21,835 bases of DNA from contig DATEZA010000257.1 of NCBI GenBank assembly GCA_035255945.1, positions 1 to 21,835 of the forward strand. The letters are read 5' to 3'. Of this stretch, positions 17,140 through 21,835 are shown one piece after another (the first letter of the stretch is position 1; every line of letters begins with the position of its first letter). Under the pieces are notes generated by a model. That model saw only the letters and a program-made list of their open reading frames with translations, ran no database searches and was not told the DNA's origin. The DNA comes from JAJPHC01 sp035255945. GTDB taxonomy: Bacteria > Acidobacteriota > Thermoanaerobaculia > Gp7-AA8. The position numbers and the translations under genes were made by a program.

Positions 17140-17209
17140 GGTGTAGGACAAGCTCTCAGCTTGTCCCGTTGCGGACACCCCCGGACAAGCTGAGAGCTTG
17201 TCCTACACC
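17140..17209. repeat. Family B palindrome copy 2, between convergent genes
   Basis: A perfect 27-bp inverted repeat (17140-17166 and 17183-17209) has a 16-bp loop, and each arm is itself a small hairpin (GGACAAGCT-CTC-AGCTTGTCC). It lies between the stops of the subtilase (17103) and the convergent Cys-rich gene (17221). A transcript in either direction would fold it into a very stable stem, so it could act as a bidirectional terminator. There is no T-run. Confidence 0.9.
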
Positions 17210-17220
17210 ACCCCTCGCCA

Positions 17221-17964
17221 TCAGAGCGGCAGCTTGTTGATGAAGTCCTGCGTGAACGTGCTCTTGACGCCCTCGTTCCGCGTGTCCACCGAGATCCCGC
17301 CGGCCGAGACTTCGGTAATGCCGTCGAGCTGCACCGCGAACTCTGCCTTCGTGATCTCGTTCGCGTTCAGCCGGAGATGCTCGATCACCGCCGGTTTGAG
17401 CGCCCCTTCGAGCGTCACTTCCGCGCGATAGAAACCGTCGTCGAGTCCTGCGATGCTGAACGCGCCGCTTCCGTCCGACAGGGCGTTGCGCTCCGTGCCG
17501 CCGGTCTCGCTGCAAACGGTCACCGTCGCTCCCGGCAGCGGGTTACCGCCGAAGAGCACGAAACCGGTGAAGACCGCCTTCTGCGGCGCAGCGCTCTGCT
17601 CAATCTGCAGTTCGATGTCGCCCCGCTTGCGTATCTCGCCGAACGCGAACGACGCGAAGCTGAACAGCGCGGCGAACGTTGCACTCGCGATGCGCGACAT
17701 GCGCCTCCGCAGCGCGCGCAGTCCAGTAGGGCAGTCGCGCGTCAGGATGGTTCCGTCGGCGCGGCGATACAGCCGTCCGCAGACGCGCCCTTCGCTTCGC
17801 AGCAGCAGCTCGCGCACTTCGTCGCGCGTCATCTGCGAAAAGTTGTAGACGTTGAGACTGCAGAGCGAGCAGTAGCGCACGCGGTCGTCGCCGGCCATCG
17901 CCGCCCACGACGCCTGACACGGCGATGCGATGCGAATGTTCTTCAGTGAATCGTGCGATTTCAT
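17221..17964 (-). CDS. Five-Cys domain plus CarboxypepD_reg-like protein, downstream paralogue
   Basis: The protein has 247 residues. The N-terminal ~88 residues carry Cys at 16, 32, 35, 62 and 78 in the settings SPC, YCSLC, VCGR and RDCPTG, a candidate metal- or cluster-binding domain. A membrane helix follows at about 92-109. Next is a carboxypeptidase-regulatory-like beta-sandwich (FVLFGGNPLPGATVTV, then GAFSIAGLDDGFYRAEVTLEG). The C-terminus, EVSAGGISVDTRNEG through FTQDFINKLPL, resembles the start of a TonB-dependent receptor plug and then stops. It overlaps the upstream paralogue by 4 nt (ATGA). The CarboxypepD_reg-like call is good; the plug resemblance and function are inference. Confidence 0.75.
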   Translation of the reverse strand: MKSHDSLKNIRIASPCQASWAAMAGDDRVRYCSLCSLNVYNFSQMTRDEVRELLLRSEGRVCGRLYRRADGTILTRDCPTGLRALRRRMSRIASATFAALFSFASFAFGEIRKRGDIELQIEQSAAPQKAVFTGFVLFGGNPLPGATVTVCSETGGTERNALSDGSGAFSIAGLDDGFYRAEVTLEGALKPAVIEHLRLNANEITKAEFAVQLDGITEVSAGGISVDTRNEGVKSTFTQDFINKLPL

Positions 17965-18704
17965 CGGATCGGCAACTTGTTGATGAAGTCCTGCGTGAAG
18001 GTCGTCGTGAGGGGCTCGTTGCGCAGTTGCGGATCCACCGCGATGATGCCGACCGTCTGCATTTCAGCAAGCTGCATCGAGAACTGCGCCTTCGTGACCT
18101 CGTTCCCGTCCAGCTGCAGGTGCTCGATCGCGGCCGGATTGAAACCTGCGAGCGTCACTTCCACGCGATAGAGACCGTCATCGATAGACGCGACAGTGAA
18201 GGCGCCGGTCGCGTCCGAGACGGTGGTGAGCTCCGCAATTCCAGTCTCGCTGCGAACCTTCACCGTGGCTCCCGGCAGCGGATTGCCCGCGGCTAATACC
18301 ACACCGGTGAGCATCGCCTTCTGCGGCGCAGCGCTTCGCTCGATGTCGAGCTTGATGTGGCCGTGCTTCTTCATCTCGCACATCGTGCCGCCGAACGCGA
18401 ACGACGCAAAGCTGAACAGCGCTGCGGCGGTTGCGCTCGCGATGCGCGACACGCGCCGCCGCAGTGCGCGCAGTCCGGTCGGACAGTCGCGCGTCAGGAT
18501 CGTTCCGTCAGTGCGGCGATACAGGCGTCCGCAAACGCGTCCTTCGCTTCGCAGCAACAGCTCTCGCACTTCGTTACGCGTCAGCTCCGCGAAGTTGTAG
18601 ACGTTGAGGTTGCAGAGCGAGCAATAGCGCACGCGGTCGTCGCCGGCCATCGACTCCCACGACGTGGGGCAGGGCGACGCAACGCGGATGTTCTTCATCA
18701 ACAT
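17961..18704 (-). CDS. Five-Cys domain plus CarboxypepD_reg-like protein, upstream paralogue
   Basis: This 247-residue protein is the same length as its neighbour and similar throughout, so the pair is a tandem duplication. Cys are at 12, 28, 31, 58 and 74. The membrane helix and the GNPLPGATVKV beta-sandwich are in the same order. It ends in FTQDFINKLPIR, stopping at the same place as the other copy. The membrane helix is followed by an extra Cys (GTMCEMKKHG) not present in the paralogue. Starts at TTG 18707 or ATG 18698 are also possible, and no strong ribosome-binding site distinguishes them. It is probably the first gene of a two-gene unit divergent from the Hcp-like gene. Confidence 0.75.
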   Translation of the reverse strand: MLMKNIRVASPCPTSWESMAGDDRVRYCSLCNLNVYNFAELTRNEVRELLLRSEGRVCGRLYRRTDGTILTRDCPTGLRALRRRVSRIASATAAALFSFASFAFGGTMCEMKKHGHIKLDIERSAAPQKAMLTGVVLAAGNPLPGATVKVRSETGIAELTTVSDATGAFTVASIDDGLYRVEVTLAGFNPAAIEHLQLDGNEVTKAQFSMQLAEMQTVGIIAVDPQLRNEPLTTTFTQDFINKLPIR

Positions 18705-18789
18705 CAATGTAGCGCCCGAGCGGAAAGGCCGCGGTCAACGATGAGCTACACTGTGGCCGTCCCGTCCATCCATCACGAAGGAGGCCCCT
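18705..18789. promoter_or_regulatory. Divergent intergenic region upstream of the Hcp-like gene
   Basis: This 85-bp gap must serve both the Hcp-like gene (+) and the Cys-rich pair (-). It contains a strong AAGGAGG ribosome-binding site at 18778-18784, five bases before the ATG at 18790. TACACT at 18747-18752 is a possible -10 box for the + strand, but no clear -35 accompanies it. Confidence 0.3.
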
Positions 18790-19638
18790 ATGTCGCTCGC
18801 GCGTCGTGTATCGCTTCTCACCGCCCTTTTCTGTGCAGTGGTCGCCGTGAGTGCCGGCGCGGCGACGAACATGTACATCAAATTCGAAGGGCCGGGCATC
18901 GCGGGCGGCAGCACCGCCGACGGCCGCGAGAAGCAGATCGAGGTCCTTTCCTGGAGCCACGGATTCGTACAGCCCACGAGCCCGACGCGCAGCACGGCGG
19001 GCGCGGGGACCATCGAGCAGGCGACGCATCAGAACCTGACCTTCACGAAATACCTCGACAGCGCCTCGAACAGCATCATGAAGTTCTGCTGGTCCGGCAA
19101 GCAGTTCGCGAAGGTGACGCTCACCTGCTACCGCGCCGACGGCGAATCGAGCAATAAGAACGTGGCCTACCTGACCGTCGAGATGCAGCACGTCGTCATC
19201 TCGAACTACAGCGTTTCCGGCGGACCGGGCGACATTCCGGTGGAGAACGTCGCGCTCGATTACGGCATCGTGCATTACACCTACAAGGATCAGAAATCTG
19301 CCGGCGGGAAGGACATACCGCAGTCGATGACGGCGACGCCTGCGCTCCGTTCTTCAGGCGCCACGCCGTCCTGCTCCATGAAATTGCCCGGCGCGAGCGG
19401 CGCGCTGCCGGTCGAGTCCTGGAGTCTCGCCAAAGGATCGGGATTCACGTTCAAGACGCGCCCGAGCACGACTGCAACGGCGGCTGTCGCGGCCTCGCGG
19501 AAACTCACCGCGGGCGGCAGCGCGACCTTGACGTGCGGATCGCTCGCGAGCATCACATTGACCGATGCAAAGATCAGCAATGTTTCGAACGCGAGCGATG
19601 CGGAGAGTGTGACGCTGAGCTACGGGTCGATCGAGTAG
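18790..19638 (+). CDS. Hcp/TssD-family-like protein with signal peptide and duplicated domain
   Basis: The protein has 282 residues. After a signal peptide (about 1-25, cleavage near SAGAA) comes NMYIKFEGPGIAGGSTADGR, then IEVLSWSHGF, the opening pattern of type VI secretion tube proteins (Hcp). That domain ends near residue 165 with VENVALDYGIVHYTYK. A second, shorter stretch (about 185-282) repeats the pattern: VESWS, FTFKTR, ATLTCG, ITLTDAKISN, ESVTLSYGSIE. Hcp is normally a cytoplasmic single-domain ring subunit of about 160-170 residues, so the leader and the tandem copy are unusual. No other type VI gene is visible. It could be an exported Hcp-fold protein unrelated to type VI secretion. 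Confidence 0.8.
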   Translation: MSLARRVSLLTALFCAVVAVSAGAATNMYIKFEGPGIAGGSTADGREKQIEVLSWSHGFVQPTSPTRSTAGAGTIEQATHQNLTFTKYLDSASNSIMKFCWSGKQFAKVTLTCYRADGESSNKNVAYLTVEMQHVVISNYSVSGGPGDIPVENVALDYGIVHYTYKDQKSAGGKDIPQSMTATPALRSSGATPSCSMKLPGASGALPVESWSLAKGSGFTFKTRPSTTATAAVAASRKLTAGGSATLTCGSLASITLTDAKISNVSNASDAESVTLSYGSIE

Positions 19639-19655
19639 CCGTCGGCTCGGAGCAT

Positions 19656-20048
19656 TTATTTCGCTTTTCGCCTATATCCGGAACGTGCCGCACCAGATTT
19701 TGCAGCACGTACCAACGCACGTTGGCTGCGGGATGGAGCCGTCATCCTCTTGGCCTTCTCACCAAACGGGCGAACAGTCGCCAGCCGTGTACCGACCTTT
19801 TGCCGCTGAATATCCAAGTCGTACCGCGCCTGAAGATTCAGCCAAAACATTTCCGACGTACCGAAGTATCTGGCCAACCGAAGTGCCGTATCTGCCGTTA
19901 CAGCGCGGCGTCCGTAGACAATTTCGTTAATGCGCCGCGGGGGCACGTTCGTCTCTTTCGCCAACCGATACTGCGTGACCCCAAGCGGCTGCATGAATTC
20001 TTCCAGCAAGACTTCACCAGGATGAACGGGTGCAAGTGTTGTTTTCAT
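19656..20048 (-). CDS. higA: HigA-family antitoxin (XRE helix-turn-helix)
   Basis: The protein has 130 residues. The N-terminus has the HigA hallmark HPGEVLLEEFMQPLGVTQYR, then LAKETNVPPRRINEIVYGRR (the helix-turn-helix) and TALRLARYFGTSEMFWLNLQ. The domain usually ends soon after YDL; here about 45 further basic residues follow (to GYRRKAK), which may be read-through from an older stop or a genuine extension. HigA proteins bind their own promoter and neutralise HigB. The higB copy just upstream (6 bp away) is broken, so this is probably an orphan antitoxin or regulator. It is convergent with the Hcp-like gene, 17 bp apart. Confidence 0.9.
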   Translation of the reverse strand: MKTTLAPVHPGEVLLEEFMQPLGVTQYRLAKETNVPPRRINEIVYGRRAVTADTALRLARYFGTSEMFWLNLQARYDLDIQRQKVGTRLATVRPFGEKAKRMTAPSRSQRALVRAAKSGAARSGYRRKAK

Positions 20049-20054
20049 ATTGCC

Positions 20055-20246
20055 TCAGTGGCAATCGGCGATCTCGACATCGTAAGCGTTACCTTCTCGC
20101 CAGGCGAAGCACACTCGCCATCGTTACGGCGGCGTCGAGCATTAGCAGCTTGCGCAGCGCGACACGCTGGATGTCGTTGGCAGCTTTCTGGATCGCTGCA
20201 GATTGAAGATCTTCTCCGCCTCCGCATTTGCCCAACTGCGAATCAC
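20055..20246 (-). pseudogene. higB: Decayed higB toxin gene (frameshift plus internal deletion)
   Basis: From a GTG at 20246 the frame reads VIRSWANAEAEKIFNLQRSR, the start of HigB toxins. The match then shifts frame near 20178-20180 and continues as NDIQRVALRKLLMLDAAV, a strong HigB core match. Near 20115-20126 it jumps straight to VCFAWREGNAYDVEIADCH and a stop, the HigB C-terminus, in yet another frame. About 30 codons between the core and the C-terminus, normally including GNRLE and the IRINDQWR region, are missing. The remnant spans 192 bp against about 280 bp for an intact gene. It lies directly upstream of higA in the normal toxin-first order. Confidence 0.85.
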
Positions 20247-20469
20247 GAACGAGACGATAACGCCTTCTGGTATTAACGTCGAACGTTACGGCATGGATCC
20301 CGATCCTGACAGACGAGGTGCCGAGCAGTCATGAAAGCTGATGCCGGACACTTCGGATGTGATCGGCGGCAAGACATCGTCATAGCACGAATGCTGCCAT
20401 GCTCCACCGGGCTGGGCGACACCCAGGGTCTGCGGTGGGGGGGAACCCACGCGTTCGGGCTTGTGGTCG
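20247..20469. other. Non-coding stretch between broken higB and attC-like site 1
   Basis: I see no convincing gene here. Short frames on both strands lack family patterns. It should contain the promoter of the higBA remnant (minus strand). Composition is slightly less GC-rich than the operon. Together with the attC-like element to its right it makes a gene-free span of about 425 bp. Confidence 0.4.
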
Positions 20470-20667
20470 GGCTAACGGATCAGAGGTTTACCTGCGCGGC
20501 CAAGGCCCGCGTGCCGAAGCCGACGCGGCGCACGGCTTGCCTGCATGTGAGTCGCGCGACGCAGGCCGCGCGCCGCCGTTCAGGTTTTGACTTCACGAGG
20601 CGGCCGAGCCGGCGGCCGAGCCGCCGGACCGAAGCCGGGCCGCGCCAGCTTCTACGGCGAGTTGGGC
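20470..20667 (-). repeat. attC-like imperfect palindrome, copy 1
   Basis: Read on the minus strand, the element begins GCCCAAC (matching the RYYYAAC half-site) and continues TCGCCGTAGAAGCTGGCGCG. It ends with GCGCAGGTAAACCTCTGATC then CGTTAGCC (near GTTRRRY). The two ends are imperfectly complementary, as in integron attC sites. The first half-site is five bases after the stop of the CopG-type antitoxin gene, the position an attC takes in a gene cassette. At about 198 bp it is longer than typical attC sites, and one half-site deviates from consensus. A related copy begins at 21661. Confidence 0.5.
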
Positions 20668-20672
20668 GGCAG

Positions 20673-20942
20673 CTATTTGGCTGAATGCTCGGACGTGACG
20701 TGCTCTTGTAACCAGACATTGAGGAGAGTGTCGGGCGATACACCGTGTGCGCGCGCTGCGGAACGAAGCTTTTCCGCAAGATTCTTTTCGACCGCAAAAT
20801 AGATGACCGACGAACTGAGGTCGACCTGAAATTCAACCTCGTGCGTTTCATCCCAATGGTCAGCGAGATCATGATTATCCCAGTACTCGCCGATTTCAGC
20901 GTATGACGACGCGTTCGAAATAGGAGTTTTATTTTCGGGCAT
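20673..20942 (-). CDS. CopG-type antitoxin of a BrnT-like toxin-antitoxin pair
   Basis: The protein has 89 residues. The N-terminal half (EIGEYWDNHDLADHWDETHE, then VEFQVDL) is the acidic, toxin-binding type of segment seen in CopG-family antitoxins that start with a YWDNHDL-like motif. The C-terminal half (VIYFAVEKNLAEKLRSAARA, then HGVSPDTLLNVWLQEHV) is a ribbon-helix-helix DNA-binding domain. Its ATG lies inside the last 14 bp of the toxin gene, so the pair is toxin first and translationally coupled. The antitoxin should repress its own promoter with the toxin. Codon usage and base composition are more AT-rich than in the operon, consistent with horizontal acquisition. Confidence 0.85.
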   Translation of the reverse strand: MPENKTPISNASSYAEIGEYWDNHDLADHWDETHEVEFQVDLSSSVIYFAVEKNLAEKLRSAARAHGVSPDTLLNVWLQEHVTSEHSAK

Positions 20943-21213
20943 ATCGTTTTCGCTCGGCAGGAGTCATGTCCCGAGCCGAGATCGGGATCGATCTGTCGCC
21001 TACTTTCCAAATGAAGAACACAATCAGATACCTCCCGGCTTCCGTTCGCCCGAGAGCCGAGTAAACATCCTCGCCCTCACGATTTCCACGCTCCACGAAT
21101 CGGAACTTAGGGTTGCCTCCGAAAAGTTCCTCGACTTCGTACACTTCGACGTGATGCTTTCGACCCAGCTTCTCAACGATTTCGTCGAGCCAGATGAGGC
21201 CTTCGATCTCCAC
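20929..21213 (-). CDS. BrnT-like toxin of a type II toxin-antitoxin pair
   Basis: The protein has 94 residues from a GTG at 21213; a stop lies three codons upstream, so no earlier start is possible. The pattern fits small BrnT-type toxins: IWLDEIVEKLGRKHHVEVYE near the N-terminus, then a central EDVYSALGRTEAGRYLIVFF strand pair and the C-terminal ISARDMTPAERKRYARK. That last block, with ISAR and ERKRY, is the most diagnostic. Such toxins are RelE-fold ribonucleases that block translation. It overlaps the antitoxin gene by 14 bp. The family call rests on pattern only; related DUF4258-type proteins are the alternative. Confidence 0.8.
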   Translation of the reverse strand: MEIEGLIWLDEIVEKLGRKHHVEVYEVEELFGGNPKFRFVERGNREGEDVYSALGRTEAGRYLIVFFIWKVGDRSIPISARDMTPAERKRYARK

Positions 21214-21268
21214 GTAAAGCTATTCTGCCGGATCTTCACTTTCTCGTCGAGTGCAGAATACGTCGAGG

Positions 21269-21406
21269 CTATTTCTTCAAGCTCACCATCCTACCCGGCC
21301 GTCGTCCGGCGGACTTGAGGTCGGCAAGAATCTCTCTGTCTCCACGGAGCCGCCTGCCTCGGAGATTGGAGACCGCAAAGAAGATCGGATCCTTGCCCTC
21401 ACCCAT
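21269..21406 (-). CDS. Possible 45-residue ORF upstream of the toxin-antitoxin pair
   Basis: An ATG at 21406 opens a 45-residue frame: MGEGKDPIFFAVSNLRGRRL followed by RGDREILADLKSAGRRPGRM and VSLKK. It is basic and has an amphipathic middle (EILADLKSAGRR), which looks more protein-like than nearby frames. It points the same way as the toxin gene and ends 55 bp before it. The frame remains open upstream for a while, so it could be the tail of a longer, degraded gene. No family is recognised and no ribosome-binding site is obvious. Confidence 0.35.
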   Translation of the reverse strand: MGEGKDPIFFAVSNLRGRRLRGDREILADLKSAGRRPGRMVSLKK

Positions 21407-21660
21407 CGTGCCACTGTGCGAACTTGAACTTTGCTGCGTCGAGAGATAGGGGTATCGACTGGTTACGCCTCTGGCCGTCTTTCGATAGTTGCCAGTGGCG
21501 CTTGCCTTTCCAGTCCGTCGAACGACTTAGTTTCGGCGCCGCACCGATCACGCGAGGATGATCGGCCACGGGATAACGTGATCCCGCAAGCGAGCAGCGC
21601 ACGAGAGGGTCGCGCAGGTTGGCGTGGGCGGGGAACGTGCGCCCACGAGGATCGATGTCC
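21407..21660. other. Non-coding or decayed stretch before attC-like site 2
   Basis: No recognisable gene is present. A 67-residue minus-strand frame (21399-21602) has no family pattern, and a neighbouring frame continues into the small ORF at 21269. This may be remnant cassette DNA. Together with the attC-like copy to its right, about 430 bp are free of confident genes. Confidence 0.35.
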
Positions 21661-21835
21661 GCCCAACGGATCAGACGTTAAGCTGCGCGGCCAAGGCCCA
21701 CGTGGCTACGGCAGCGCGGCACGCCGCCTGCCTGCATTTGAAGTGCGCGGTGCAGACGGCGTGACGCCGCTCAGGTACCGCTGAAAGAGGCGGCTCGGCC
21801 GCCGGACCGAAGCCGGGCCGCGTCGGCTTCTACGG
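21661..21835 (-). repeat. attC-like imperfect palindrome, copy 2 (runs off the window)
   Basis: This copy is clearly related to the element at 20470-20667. Shared blocks include AACGGATCAGA, CTGCGCGGCCAAGGCCC, GCCTGCCTGCAT and GCCGCCGGACCGAAGCCGGG near the edge. It lacks one short internal GAGCCGGCGGCC-type unit present in copy 1. On the minus strand it ends GCAGCTTAACGTCTGATCCG then TTGGGC, a good L'/R'-like end matching GTTRRRY. Its other end is cut off just before the predicted GCCCAAC half-site. Confidence 0.5.

Noticed and set aside
17140..17209. Calling this stem a standard Rho-independent terminator
   Set aside because: The stem is strong and well placed between convergent stops, but no T-run follows on either strand and the same sequence occurs inside a gene. 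It is reported as a repeat with possible terminator activity.
21399..21602. 67-residue minus-strand frame as a gene
   Set aside because: It has no family pattern and no ribosome-binding site, and its end lies beside the more protein-like 45-residue frame in another phase.
1..21835. CRISPR arrays, tRNA or rRNA genes, IS transposases, integrase
   Set aside because: I found no regularly spaced direct repeats, no tRNA-like cloverleaf with a CCA end, no rRNA-like sequence and no DDE or tyrosine-recombinase motifs. The repeats present are inverted and unevenly spaced.

Overview
This is a GC-rich bacterial fragment with tight operons, GTG starts, long secreted proteins and several families of short palindromic repeats. 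The gene content points to Acidobacteriota or a similar soil or sediment phylum: a bacillithiol-disulfide-reductase-like flavoprotein, carboxypeptidase-regulatory-like proteins resembling the N-terminus of Oar-type TonB receptors, and a MoxR/DUF58/VWA operon next to an ABC-2 exporter. The phylum is inferred; the window has no rRNA or marker gene.

Layout. 1-998: the 3' end of a multi-receiver response regulator, then a small secreted protein. 961-1965 (-): a YpdA/Bdr-like flavoprotein. 2024-17103 (+): one 15-kb, nine-gene, apparently translationally coupled operon. Its order is membrane coiled-coil protein, MoxR AAA+ ATPase, membrane protein with a GATase-like fold, ABC ATPase, ABC permease, DUF58 protein, BatA-like VWA protein, large double-VWA protein and secreted subtilisin. 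Most junctions overlap by 4-11 nt. 17221-18704 (-): a tandem pair of equal-length paralogues, each with a five-cysteine N-terminal domain, one membrane helix, a CarboxypepD_reg-like domain and an end that looks like a cut-off TonB plug. 18790-19638 (+): an Hcp/TssD-like protein with a signal peptide and an apparently duplicated domain. 19656-21835: an accessory region with an intact higA beside a broken higB, a BrnT/CopG-type toxin-antitoxin pair, a possible 45-residue ORF and two related ~190-bp imperfect palindromes that resemble integron attC sites.

How the genes fit together. MoxR ATPases normally work with DUF58 and VWA proteins as an envelope-associated chaperone or assembly module. Here that module is co-transcribed with an ABC-2 transporter and ends in a subtilase with its own signal peptide, so an envelope assembly or export system with a secreted protease is a reasonable hypothesis.

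The most unusual feature is a set of at least eight palindromic elements from about five families within 13 kb. Most lie inside reading frames and are translated without breaking them. They supply the start of the permease, the tail of the permease plus the ribosome-binding site and start of the DUF58 gene, the tails of both VWA proteins, a loop in the BatA-like protein and the linker between propeptide and protease in the subtilase.
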